64,000 bases of DNA. Source: Oscheius tipulae. Taxonomy: Eukaryota; Nematoda; Chromadorea; Rhabditida; Rhabditidae. The position numbers were made by a program, and so were the translations under genes. Positions within the stretch are counted from its first letter, which is position 1; each line of letters opens with the position of its first letter. Below the pieces are notes generated by a model. That model was not told the DNA's origin. It did no database searches and saw nothing but the letters and a program-made list of their open reading frames with translations. Positions 47,955-59,022 of the stretch are shown piece by piece. The stretch is taken from the NCBI GenBank assembly GCA_037178975.1, contig JASJZH010000005.1:3348001-3412000 (forward strand), given 5' to 3'.

Positions 47955-48165
47955 CTCAATTCAACTGTTGTCCCATATTTCGCTTCATATTCCACTAGAA
48001 AAGCCGCTAATTTGTGGCCATGTGCTCGAGCGAACTACAGAGGAGTCTTATTGTTCCTGGTCGCATTATAAGGATTGGCGCCAGTTTGTAGGAGAACGCC
48101 CACTGCTTGATCGTGTCCCTCAGGAGCGACAAGGTGAAGTGGAGTGTAGTGATCATTAGTTATTG
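47955..48165 (-). pseudogene. Ankyrin-repeat 3' fragment
   Basis: On the minus strand: NDHYTPLHLVAPEGHDQAVG, LLQTGANPYNATRNNKTPL, a TAG stop at 48037-48035, then FARAHGHKLAAFLVEY in the same frame, followed by AATAAA at 47944-47949. One and a half ankyrin repeats (TPLH..A..GH...V..LL..GANP) with an internal stop; no upstream exons found before the Gag-like relic. Confidence 0.55.
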
Positions 48166-48179
48166 AACAATTGGAGACC

Positions 48180-48780
48180 TCTAAACAGAAAATGACCGAG
48201 ATCCAAAAAAAGGGTACCGTCCTAGCCTTTTCCTTTGAGAGCGGAGAGAACGTAGAAAAATCAACCGTTACCATAAACCAATTAGAAGCGCACACAGCTG
48301 AGCATGAAATCGAACTTTACTTAGAACAAGCCGACGAAGCCACTAAAGATCTCGACGAAAGACTTGTCGAATTGATGCCCTTTCGAATGGCACCTAATTC
48401 GTTTCGATATCCCGCGGGCAACTAAAACCCTTCGCTAGTTAGAAGCTACACATGAAGATTTTGAAGAAGCTGTCTTTTGAAGAAAGAATTAAAGTTTCAA
48501 CGTTTCGATGTACCGATATACTGGAAACGTAGATGACACGTTTTCCAACATGGTAAGCTCTATAAGTTCAGCCTTTGAACCATTTGTTCTTGTCAGCACT
48601 TTTTAGATCTTCTATGATGAGTTCCACCTACTCAAAAACTTTCCTGTAATTTTTCAAGGAGAAATTCAAGACGACATGAAGGCAGTTGCGCAGTTTTGGG
48701 TTCACAGCTGGCTGCCCAGCTGAAGACTCGATCACAGCAAGTCTCTTCAGGTCCCCACAAGAACTGATGAAGTAGTCTAT
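48180..48780 (+). mobile_element. BEL/Pao-like Gag fragment, interrupted
   Basis: A frame from 48192 gives KKGTVLAFSFESGENVEK and EHEIELYLEQADEATKD. It is interrupted at about 48375-48440 by the dispersed repeat, after which EATHEDFEEAVF and DVPIYTGNVDD continue in shifted frames. The order (coiled N-terminal helix, then P.Y.GN with a downstream F.S.FE.FVL block) recalls the Gag of BEL/Pao LTR retrotransposons. No LTRs, protease or RT seen. The assignment is tentative. Confidence 0.35.
48375..48440 (+). repeat. Dispersed repeat, copy 3 (short)
   Basis: Contains GATGCCCTTTCGAATGGCAC, the CGTTTCGATATCCCG block and the terminus CTAAAACCCTTCGCTAGTTA. The conserved reading frame is broken here by a TAA. 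Confidence 0.6.
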
Positions 48781-48863
48781 ACATTTATTTATAAGAGCCA
48801 AGTTAAATCACAACCCGAAAAAATACATCCCAGAAAAGCAGCGAATAGCACAAGAACATGAAG

Positions 48864-51536
48864 TTAGAGACGAACAGAGCTGATCCTGGTAGCGTCTTCG
48901 AGGATCTTCTTGGCTTCAAGGTCGGCGACTTCCTCAGTTCTTTTGAGTGTACTGAACAGCTGGTATTTTTCGACCGAACCAAAACAACTCACTGAATGTG
49001 AAGAGCCTGAGACGGACGACGGCCGTCAGTCAAGATGGCCGGAGGAAGTTCGATGGCGATCGAGCCACTGTCCATAGAAGAACGACGAGAGGACATCTTT
49101 GATACGATGATCTCCGGATTGTCGCATTCGTAGAGTCCAGGGCAAAAAACTGGACTGGCTCTATCCTGGATGACAGCCTTCTGAGTCCTCTTGTCATCAA
49201 CCTTAAGGGTATCCAGATAGTCGGAATGAGGCCTTTTGGAGTGAGCATGATCTCCGAGATGGTCGGAATGAGGCTTATTGACATGAGAATGGTTGACATG
49301 ATCGTGATGATGAGGAATTTCATCAAAATGAGGCTTGACTTCCTCCTCGACTTCCTCAATGTAGAGAGAATCTATGGTCTTGTTCAGATCCTCGACCATG
49401 CTTTGGAGACGACTGGTGTCTGCGACGAGATCCGATACCTAAAAGAAGTTGAAGTCCGAAATTGACCGTCAATAGGCTACGTTATTCATTCGGAAGCACG
49501 ATGTTTGCTGTAACTTTTCCCTCCAAAACTAGTGAAGTCTTTCAGGACTTTCGGGTCTGAACTATAGGTTCAGACATCTTCTTCTCTGTCTACGGGTCAA
49601 GTCCGACCTCCTGACTCATGGGTAGTAGTCAGAAAAACCAGCCGTTTACGACGGCTTCGCCGTCCCTTAGTTTTGACTTGGCATTGGCAACAGGCGGCTA
49701 TGCCACTTTTCCAATAGCCTAAGTTCCCAAGTTTCCCCAAAACATTAAGAGATCATTGCTTTACTCTCTCTTACAACCAAAACTCCTACACTAGTTTACC
49801 TTAGCAGCCAGCTCCTGAACAGCTCCATCCGTGAAACGTTTGTGTTCAGTAAAGGCCTCGGTTATGTCGAAGCGAAGAAGACTGTCTGCCTCGTGACGAG
49901 CCTGATCAATCTTCCTCAGCATGTCTCTTTGGTCGTCCAATTGATCCTGGATCAGCTTTTGCGTCTCTTGGATGTCGACCACCGGAAATGGAACCATATA
50001 ATCAAAAGAATCCTTACCTCCTTGGCCTTTCTCAACTTGGTGACTCTCTTAACTGCATCCTTCTCTTCCTGTTCCTTCCTGCTCTTCTCGTCCGCCTCAT
50101 CGAATCGCTTGGTCAGGTAAACTATGGCTTTTTTCAGTTCAGACAGTTCATCGGCAGATACCGAAGGTCGGGTGGATTGGTCCTGACCTGTGGACTTCTA
50201 GAGAAAAGCTTAGTAGGATTGTCCTTTTTACCTTGTACTCCTTATACTTTTCCTTTTTTAAATCTCTGACAAGAGTCGAGACGACCTCGGACAACTGACG
50301 GATCTGTTCTCCCTCAGAAGAAGTCTGTTGACGAGGCGGTACGGGTGTCGACTGACTGGAAGGAGAAACCGAGTAGTAGACGTTAGAACGAACCGGAACA
50401 GATCTGTCAGGGTGCGTGACTGTAGAATAGTGACGCTCGGGCTGAGAACTCATCTGTAAGAATTCTGTCAAAAGAATTGAGAAGCTACCTTGGCATTACT
50501 TGGAACCGGAGCCAGCAAACGTTGTTTTCCAGCGTTGATAGCGTCATCGATGTATCGACCGGTCTGAAAAGAGCTGTTGGGAAATGGTGACAATACAGAA
50601 TGTGTAGTCGATCATGACGCTTCGCCTAAACTATGCGAAGACATTTCGATTCTTATCATCCTACGACCCTTCGATTTCACAATTAGTTAGGCGTGCATAC
50701 TCATGCCTAACTGTAAAATCGAAGGGCTGAAGGGAAGAGATCAGTAAGCAGATCGAAGATAACTTGAAGACAGATAAAGGAAGAGAATAGTTTCAGAAAC
50801 ATTAGAGAGTACTGCGAAGTCATATTAGTAGAACTGAGTCGATCAGATTCAAAAAGAGTTGTACGGAAGAGTGTTGGCTGAAAGTTTCTGTGATTGTGTT
50901 TCAGTTTGCAGTTAGGCTGTTAGATAATGAGAGAAAATTGAGGAATTGTGATGTAATTGTGAAATCGAAGAGCCGCAAAAAGCTGGCAGGTCTGTAGAGT
51001 TGTTCGTGGCCACGCATGTCAAAGTTGACAAGTCAGCTTTGGGAGAAAGGTGGGTACTTGAACTATTGCAGAAGCGGCGCAGCCACCTGTTTCTAATGCT
51101 AAGTCAAGACTAAGGGGGCGCTTGAATTTAGCCCGTTTACAGTCTAAAACTCAGCAGCAACTCGCAAAAGTAACTGATTTTCGGTATCTCTTCACAACGT
51201 CCTGGAATTTGTTCTTATCATTTGACCGTCTGAATTTAGCTCTTTCGTCCCTTCTAAGTGTAGAGCCAAAAATTTTGGAGGGCTACAGAATGGAACAAAG
51301 ACATAATTGAACAGAATTCTCAGGAACTCAGATTGGAGCAAGAGATATAGAGATAGGTTGGGAAGGATCCGGAATATTGTTAGCTAACCTAAGGTAACTG
51401 AACCGACCTGATCATAATGCCTCCTCCTGGACTCCCTGCTGTAGGTTTCGGTGACGATCCTCTCAGTCATGTTCCAAATAGAATAGTCAAGAGGAAGAGG
51501 GCGGTCCCCAGCGTCGTTCCGCTCCCAAACAGACAT
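48864..51536 (-). CDS. Coiled-coil protein with histidine-rich segment
   Basis: Seven exons: 51536-51408, 50563-50489, 50453-50232, 50197-50018, 49964-49800, 49438-48993, 48951-48864; 434 residues, all phases consistent, AATAAA near 48785. Order: an N-terminal polar region (MSVWERNDAGDRPLPLDYS), a Ser/Pro-rich linker, then a long coiled coil (LSEVVSTLVRDLKKEKY to RDMLRKIDQARHEADSLL, and SDLVADTSRLQSMVEDL). Next is a run of about 45 residues with roughly fourteen His (HHHDHVNHSHVNKPHSDH and repeats of PHSD), then SRRSSMDSGS and a C-terminal helix ending RISSVRL. The His run could bind metal ions. No known family. Acceptors CAAGAG|ACG and CTGTTCAG|T were picked to keep frame. A Helitron-like copy lies in the intron 49439-49799. 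Confidence 0.7.
49614..49735 (-). mobile_element. Helitron-like element, copy 3 (partial, intronic)
   Basis: The reverse complement shares the GGCATAGCCGCCTGTTGCC, AAGTCAAAACTAAGGGACG and GGCGAAGCCGTCGTAAACG blocks with the other copies. It lies wholly within an intron of the His-rich coiled-coil gene. Confidence 0.45.
50983..51122 (+). mobile_element. Helitron-like element, copy 4 (partial, intronic)
   Basis: Shares AGTTGACAAGTCAGCTTT, GAAGCGGCGCAGCCACCTG and AAGTCAAGACTAAGGGGGC with copies at 37222 and 61939. Lies in the first intron of the His-rich coiled-coil gene. Confidence 0.45.
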
Positions 51537-52184
51537 CGTTGATATTTCGTCTCTTGATGACTCGAATGCTCCGCGAACAAAATATACGCGTAAGGCCGGT
51601 GTCTATACGAAAAGGAGGAAAAACGATTATTAACGGATTTATTTGAGTGTGATTATCACAGAAAATAGATCAATAGATGCCACGGTTAGCTATTTCCTGT
51701 AGCAGTTGACGCATCATGAGACGTTCTCTTAGGACCGAGGAGGGAGCCACCAGGATTGAGGGCTGAAATGGACTTTTTGAACACTGTATTGGTCTTACTA
51801 CTCTTATTGGTTTAATGCCAATTCTGACTCTTGAGTCATCCTTACACTGACAATCTTACAGAGTCCGTTTCCTTCAACACTAACTCTCTGTCAACACTAG
51901 CTCTTTAAGTATTGTCACTCTACCAGGAACTTCGCTCCAGCACTGTCGTCGTCTCCGCTTTTTAAAGGTCAATAACTCTATTTTTCTATCTTAAAAACTG
52001 CTAACAGTAGTGCCACTTCCAGAATTTATAGCGCCTAGTTTCCGTGAATGCTTTGACCACTAGGGAAGACAAAAATGACCTGATCCCAGTGACCCAAAGT
52101 TCCTGTATGACGGAGATGGGCAAAAATAGAGACATTTTTCCAAAGAGATGTTTTTGTTACAAGTTTTCAGAAGAGTGAAAACAT

Positions 52185-53015
52185 CTAAGAATCAAGTCTA
52201 AATGCCTTGGAAGATCGAGGATGAATGAGATGCTGCGGCTGATGAAAGCTGTTGGAACCATTGAGAAGATTCCAGCTGTCCAAATTATTGTGGTGAAATG
52301 GAACAAGTGCCCCAGGTCGTTTAAATGTTGGCGTGAAAATTCTGTGCTCTACCCTCATGCTAGTTTTCCTAAGTGGGTTATGACATTCAATTCGTAGCAA
52401 AGCACCAGTCTGACAGAGCAAGGTTTCCTTGTATGTATCTGTAGGGTCGACAATTCACCCAGTCCTACTAAATGTCCCAGCTAAACTCTGTCATAATATC
52501 CTAGTCGTATGACCCTGTCCGTTTTCTGTATCAGTACCCGTACCGTGCGTCCGTCTGTTCGTTTCCTAGTATCCAAATCCCAAAAAGAGACCAGATCATC
52601 TTCTCTTTATAAACTCACACGGCAGAATTCCTCCCCTCCTACTATTTTCCACCTATGACCTATAGCGCAAATCGTGTTAATCGAGAATGTAATTCACGCG
52701 CGCCACCCAGTTAGCACAGTCATAATGTCAACTTTTCGAAGAAAAACTTCTGCAGTCCCTTTTTGCACTTACCCCAGCTCGTTTGGCCGGCTCCTCTACT
52801 GGCTCTTCGACGGACATCGGAGTCTGATTCCTCAGGAAACTGCGACCGTTGCGGTAGAGAGCTCCACGAAGAGCTGAGGTGGCCAAGACACAGCTGATCA
52901 GGACCAACAGGACTGAAAGAGAGGGTGGATTGACAGACGATAGATAAACTCCGAAACCGAAAGAATGCGTACAAATTTTCCAGATTACTTGACCACCAAA
53001 CAGTTTGAAAGCCAT
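52185..53015 (-). CDS. Secreted peptide precursor, neuropeptide-like
   Basis: Three exons: 53015-52994, 52912-52773, 52409-52185; 128 residues. The signal peptide is completed by the first splice (MAFKLFG joined to VLLVLISCVLATSA). The remainder is hydrophilic and contains dibasic sites: EEPAKRAG and TPTFKRPGALVPFHHNN. An acidic spacer (SVEEPVEEPAKR) stands before the first KR, as in many neuropeptide precursors. Segments a convertase might release begin PGALVPFHHNNLDSW and end before HPRSS; there is no obvious repeated peptide and no C-terminal Gly-Lys/Arg amidation site. The single Cys in the mature region makes a disulfide-rich toxin or defensin unlikely. Function is inferred only from layout. 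Confidence 0.55.
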
Positions 53016-54575
53016 TGTTCTAACTCAAACCCCGAACGACCTATCTCTACCGTTCCGCCGCCTTACAGACTACTTTTAGGCTACAAGACCTTATATGTCT
53101 AGCGATGTTCTAGAAAGTTGTAGCCTTTGATTTACAACTCCTCAAAACACAGTTTAGCCAAAAAATGTCGTAATAAAGCCGAGAAGTTGGTTCGAAGTTA
53201 GCGGCACCGTTAGAGAATAATTTTTGAACATTTTGGTTACATTTTGAATCAAACTAGCGCTGTTCACACCATTGCTATTGTATTTTCTGGGCTCAAAGTC
53301 TTCAGTTTAAAGGAAGCCCAGATCCCCTCTATAAGCTGTCTCTTCCTCCCCCTCAGTCTACTTACACCACAGTCGTAATCGACCTGATTCAATTTAGAAG
53401 TCCGCGTCAAGTGCGAATACATTTTGTGACCTTCAAGCAGATTAGTCCCTTACAGTAGAAAGTTCGAAAAGTAGAGAATTGACGCGGACACAAATGACTC
53501 ATTGTCATCAGGATAATTGTGGAAGAGTTCAAACAGGGAAGAGATAATAAGAGCGTTTGGTGACTTTGTGTTCTGGCTATGAACACATAAACAACATAGC
53601 TTCAGAGCTAACGAGGTAGGGTCACAAGACAATAATCAAGCTAGGTAAAAAGGCGTGTGAGTTAAAAAATGGACAGTAGTCATGCCTATTGAAGAGCCGA
53701 TTTCAACATTTTTACGGAACACGCTCAGGAGACGCTGTAGTTAGCTTACAATCAGTCTAGGGCCACAGCATAGCTTAGTCTGAAACTCGAGCTTCCCAGA
53801 AAAAGCACCAGCTGTTTCTGGAACATCAGTACTCCTGTCTTGCACTACCAGGTTCTATCTACTCTCTATTCAAATAACAGCTAAGTTAGTGGATTTGAAG
53901 CGCTCGTTTTTTGAAACCCTTTGCGACTGCTCTTTTGCAAAAGTCTTCCAGTTTTCGCTGTTCACTGTTATGTCGACCTGTGAGATGTCTGACGTTTTGT
54001 AAGGTTATAGATTCTCAAGCAGCCTAGTGTCCTATGCGAGGGCTCTGCTTGAATCCAAGTCTCGCCTGTCGGCTGCAGACAAGTTTGAACCCTCATACGA
54101 AAGCACCAGTCAGGAAGGGATTGAGACATAGCTCAATGACAAAATGTTCCTATAACCAGATTGATTACCCAGTATCAATGATACTCACCCTTATTTAGAA
54201 GTTAGAGGGGGTATACTCTGAGGAACAGAGCCTCTTCCTCAATTACAGTACTCTCTCTCCCCTAGACTCACACTCACCTAATTGGTGTCGACAGGCCATT
54301 GAAGTCGTTGGCTGAGAGGTGTGACGGACCGCTGCCCGCCCCCTGAAGCTCACAGCAATTACCTCCGTCCTAATTCAGTTGAGTAATTTGATATTTGACG
54401 ATTATTAAGGATTGATATCAACAGAGTTTCTCTCTAAGAGAGAGTCACCCACACGACTAGTGATGGAAGTCGGAGCTGGGGGAGGTAGACAAGAATAACT
54501 TGGCGACGTTAGTAGGATTTTGCAGAAATAGTAGCTTATAAAAATGGTTTATTTGGAGCAGGTGATATCTAGTGA
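53016..54575. other. 1.5-kb intergenic stretch, no gene seen
   Basis: No open frame with splice or domain support. Contains the AATAAA (about 54548-54553, minus) of the next small gene at its right end. Confidence 0.4.
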
Positions 54576-55394
54576 TCAGGTTTTCAGAGGGAGCGGAGGA
54601 GGAATTGGAAAGTCGTTTGGGATGTGAGCCTCGCCGTCCACAACCACCATCGGCTCGCCGTACTTGAAGTCGACGATCGTGTCTGAACAAACACATCTTC
54701 TAGTACTGGCCTTATTAGGGTCGTAGCTCGAGCATAACCGTCTTTTGGCTATTATTTTTTTTCTATTTTGTCGAACCTTCAGGACCGAAGAAACTCGATA
54801 ACTACATAGAGATCTATCTAGGTAGTTCGACATCATGCACATGCGGAACGTTCTGTAAGGAGCACTTTTCAACTAGAATGACTCCGAGATACTTTAAACA
54901 GATTAGGAATGCCCAAAATCGAACCAATCGTTTGGTGGACCAGTACAGTCTGTCTCTCTCTTTCTAACAGCTTTTCACTGCTGAATCAGTATATCAGAAA
55001 CGGCACAGTTACTAACTCTCCGCATCAGTTTTTAGATAAAGTGTCCTCTATAATGTCAGATTCATCTTTTACAGGGTTTCCAACTTCCTAATATCCTGCC
55101 GGATTGTGCACTCTAGATTTACAACAGTTGCAGGTTATCCGAAAATAAGGCAATAAGTTAGTGTACATCACGTTGCTGGAGTGGTAGCATCCACTAAATT
55201 TAAGAGTTTGGCCTTTCCTTTCTTGGTTCTGACCGAAAATACTTAAAGTTCTAAACCTGACATATCGCTGCGAGACAGTTTCGTTCATTTTTCTTGTCCC
55301 CGAGTCCCATGTAACAAAAAACCTTACCAATGATTCGGGCACAAGTGGTCGTCATCAGAATTGCAGTGACAAGAAAAAGAAGGAAGAGCTTCAT
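54576..55394 (-). CDS. 57-residue secreted peptide in two exons
   Basis: Exon 1, 55394-55328, encodes a signal peptide (MKLFLLFLVTAILMTTTCA) and RII. A 645-nt intron, long for this locus, separates it from exon 2, 54682-54576 (phase 1 on both sides). The mature part reads DTIVDFKYGEPMVVVDGEAH and ends in a Pro-rich tail (PNDFPIPPPLPLKT). No Cys and no dibasic sites, so neither a defensin nor a classical neuropeptide precursor. AATAAA follows about 25 nt after the stop. No relative recognised. Confidence 0.55.
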
Positions 55395-55438
55395 AATTCT
55401 GGGGAGAAGGGCCAAAGACTGGAGAGAACTGTCTCTTT

Positions 55439-55815
55439 TTAAGCAACTGCCTGGCAGAGACTAGAACGAGTCCGAGGCTGTAATACTACTGCTTTGAATT
55501 GAAACACAAAATACTTTTGCCTTGTAGAGGAAACAGGTCCTAGGATATTTTCATGGGTTCCGCTCGGCTGGTCAATTTCTAAAGTCACATGGTAGAGCCT
55601 GTAAGGACACGAACACGGATAAAACTTGACGGTTCCGATCTGCAGAAAAAGGCCCTTTAATAACTGGTTTAAAGGTCGAGCCCCCAGACAGTCCATTTCT
55701 CCCATCATCTTTTTCGGTTTTGCAGCAAGCGCTTGTTCAAATGGCAGACCCAGGTCATTCGTTTTACGATTCACAGTCAGAACAGTTTCCGTGGCAAAAG
55801 GGCACACCTTGTCTT
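55439..55815 (-). pseudogene. Coding-like fragment of unknown origin
   Basis: A 122-codon minus-strand frame without ATG reads CPFATETVLTVNRKTNDLG, KPKKMMGEMDCLGARPLNQL and later PYRLYHVTLEIDQPSGTHEN. The residue mix is protein-like but there is no start, splice pair or known domain. Its middle contains AACTTGACGGTTCCGATCTG, which recurs at 56218 with one change, so part of it is repeat. Confidence 0.3.
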
Positions 55816-55891
55816 CTCCTCGGGTCTAATCGAATCAAATGTTACAATTCTTCTCCTTCTGAGACTCTCTTTCTGAAGTAAGTTTCCAGAA

Positions 55892-58800
55892 ATGGGTTCA
55901 GCTGCCTATCCCAAAGGATCCTTCATTCTTCTGGCCATGACAGCCTTTGAAGCTGGAGCCTTTGCCATTTTCATTGTTCTGAACCCGATCTTTTGGAGAG
56001 AGTCTGTGGGAGTTAGTGAGAAGACTGCGTGAGTTCTTTTTAGTGCAAAGAGTCGTTTCCTGTGAGTATTAGTGGTTTTCGTTTCGAGACCAAAGAGGGT
56101 CATACCCCGTCCGCTTTTCTCTCCATCGCATTGTATCTGTCATTTTGTGCATATACGACATTTTTGCCTAGCCACAGAAACAAACTAATTACTGCAGTCA
56201 AAACAAACTATGCACCTAAAACTTGACGGTTTCGATCTGCAGAAATAAATATTTGCGGTCTTTGCGGGAAATTCAGAGTAAAACTGTTTCCAGAGGCGAT
56301 GCCAACTTCATCTACGGCTTCCTGCTCAATTTTACTCCTCTCATCACAGCCTTCTTAGCCGACAACTTCTGGGGCAGATATGCTGTCCTTGGACTCCACT
56401 GTGTCTTCTTTGCGATAGGTTCCTTTCTTACCTTTCGTTCTAATTCTCACCCCCAGGATTTGGACTAACCACCGCCAGTTCAATGATTTCTCTACCGTCC
56501 TCAGCCATGCTGGGAGGAGCAGCTCTTCTGCTGGTCAGCACGGCTGTAGGAATTAACAAAGTCATCCTTCCGACGTTCAATGCCGATCAGGTTGAACTCT
56601 TTTCTTTGATCTTCAACGAACATTTACAGTTCCAAAGCCACGACGAGGAGACAAGGAACAAAATGTTCAGTTGGTACTACTTTGCAGTGAATCTAGCCAG
56701 TATTGTTTCGATCCTGACTGTGGGGAATCTAAAGGACTTTTTCACTTGTTACGATAAACCATGCTATGCTTATGTCTATGGTAAGAGGGATAGAATGTTT
56801 TCACCAGTTTTCCAGGCTCGTGCACCGGCCTAGTACTGATCTCGACCATTCTGTTCTTCGTCTTCACGCGCTGGTTCATCCGAGCCCCAGCCAGCAAGAA
56901 TATTCTGGTCGAGGCGGTCAAGTGCTTCCTATTGGCGGTCAAGAATAGGATCAAGGGTCAAAGAGTGCTTTTCGTACTTACAGTAATCCAAAGAGAGTAT
57001 AGAAAGTATCTCTTACCCCTACAAAAAGCTCTCTTCTCGATTATGCTTCTCCAACCTACAGTGACAAGTTCATTTTGGATCTGAAGCAGGTATCTAATCC
57101 AAGCCGTGTCATGTTCAGTTCTAGGCATTGAAAGTAGCGAGTCTCTTCTTCATCGGTATCCCATACTGGACGTGTTACCAGACGATGTTCAATGCCTGGA
57201 GTAGACAGTACACCATGGTAGATGGGAGTGTTGGTCCTCTCAATATTACTTTCCTTATGTACATTGTGAGTATAGTCATTGTTACAGAATAATTAGACAA
57301 TCCAGATTCTTGACCCGATCACGATAGTCATTTCCATTTTTCTCCAGAACAGTTACATCATCCCCTTTTTGAATAAGTTCACCACAGTGACTCCTTTGAA
57401 GAAGATGGCAGTTGGAGGACTGTGTGCCGTTCTATGTTATGCTTTTGTGATAGGCGTTGAGGTCAGTTGGGGTTTCGTGAAGAAAAAAAAGTTGTCACTT
57501 GCGGGGACCGAACCTCACCTATGCTTTGGACATATCTCACCAAACATTGTTTTAGTACAAGATCACGACGGACGAGCTGAAACCGCTCGGAACCGGGGCC
57601 CAGGTTGGCTGCTGGAAGCAGAGCTCTATCGAAGAGGGCTGTAAATTGAAGTTGATGAACAATGCATCTCTTGAAGTACACAAGAACTACGTGAGTCTAG
57701 TTGAGGGCCCTGAAAAGTAGCAGTTTCTAGACGAAAGGAACTTTAATCACTGTTCCTTCGTTAACAGATGGAGAAGCGTTTATGGAAATCGACGTTGGTG
57801 AGGCTGACCACGAAAGTTTATTGACTTCTGTTTTTTAGGAGTGCTCTACAGTGTAATTTTCGAGTGTCCAGACCCGCGATTTAGTAGCGTTTTGCCAGCT
57901 ATCCAATTCCAGGTACGCTCACCTTTCGCAAACTATCCACTCACTGTTTCAGCCCGGGGTGACTGTCTTTGCCTTGTATCCTACCAGTCGTGAAGATAAC
58001 ATCTATACGACAATAACTGTTCCCTATTCTCGACTGGAAAACACGAAGACTGCTCTGGATTTGATATCTTGTAGAGTGAGAACCTTCAGTTGCAGATTAT
58101 TGAATGAAATTCCAGAATATTGAGCTTGCAGAAAAGACTACGACCTCGTCTGGTTTACAATTCTCGGCCAGGACTATCTCTCTAAAGAACTGTAGTGGGT
58201 ACGTTCTCTGAGAATAGGACATACGCATCTGTACCGCGTAAGCGGAGCATCCTTTCACCTTTTTTGTCTCTCCCGTATTATCTCGGTTGTTTGTTTCCCG
58301 AGACTGTATGGGGGAGAAAAGCCGGGACTGCTGTGTTCTACACGACTTTTCAGTCCTTCCTGCACCATCTCATTCAACCTCAAAGGGAAACTTGGCTCCC
58401 GACAAGTCATTATAGACGATACGGACTGTTCCAAGCCAAATGTTACCAGTGCAAAGTACACGCAAATCACGTAGGAGTCTTCATACTGCAAGATTAGTTG
58501 ATTCCAGAGCGGTTCCCGGTTTCTCCGTCTCCGGACTCTATATGTGGCCACAGGGCATTCTCTTTGGACTCTCTGAGGTACTCTTACTTTTCGAAAAATA
58601 GTTAGACCCCATTTCCAGTCACTTCTCGCCGTCGGAGCTCTGGAATTCGCTTACACCCAGACCTCTTCCTCAATGAAGGCCTTCATGCAGGTTAGGAGCT
58701 TGCTGGAGCCACCAGAATTCAAATGTTCAGGCTCTATGGCTCCTCACAGCTGCGTTCGGTAACATTCTAGGATTCCTGCTCAATCAGATTGAAATGTCTC

Positions 58801-58966
58801 CCTTCCTGAGTCATTCAGTCCAAGGAGGCGTTATGTTCTTGTTCACTTCGGTAAGGAACCGAGACTCGAAGAGTACAGCCAATTTAAGGTTTTTATCGGA
58901 GCTGCATGGAGGTACAAATATGTGGAGATTGATAAAGAAAGTGGACTAAATGAAAATTCTAATTAG
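55892..58966 (+). CDS. SLC15/POT-family proton-coupled oligopeptide transporter
   Basis: About 16 exons. Start of the gene: 55892-56028, 56294-56418, 56457-56590, 56630-56780, from 56816; later exons begin near 57125, 57305 and 57556, then short exons to the stop at 58964-58966. POT transporters import di- and tripeptides with protons through twelve membrane helices. Signatures: YPKGSFILLAMTAFEAGAF (TM1), LADNFWGRYAVLG (the motif before TM3), TFNADQF (POT signature FNADQ), MFSWYYFAVNLAS, WFIRAP, FIGIPYWTCYQTMFNAWSRQ (TM7), LDPITIVISIFLQN and LKKMAVGG. A large extracellular loop with Cys follows, then GLYMWPQGILFGLSE, EFAYTQTSSSMKAFMQ and the final helices. TM1 lacks the ExxERxxYYG proton-coupling motif: the region reads TAFEAGAFAIF. 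The junction between about 56950 and 57090 needs a very short intron and is unsettled. ATG lies two bases after tttccag. Confidence 0.85.
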
Positions 58967-59022
58967 GCGAGATTACCTCGGCAGAGATATTTTCACCTGT
59001 CCCGCTCCTTCCATTCGCTCCT

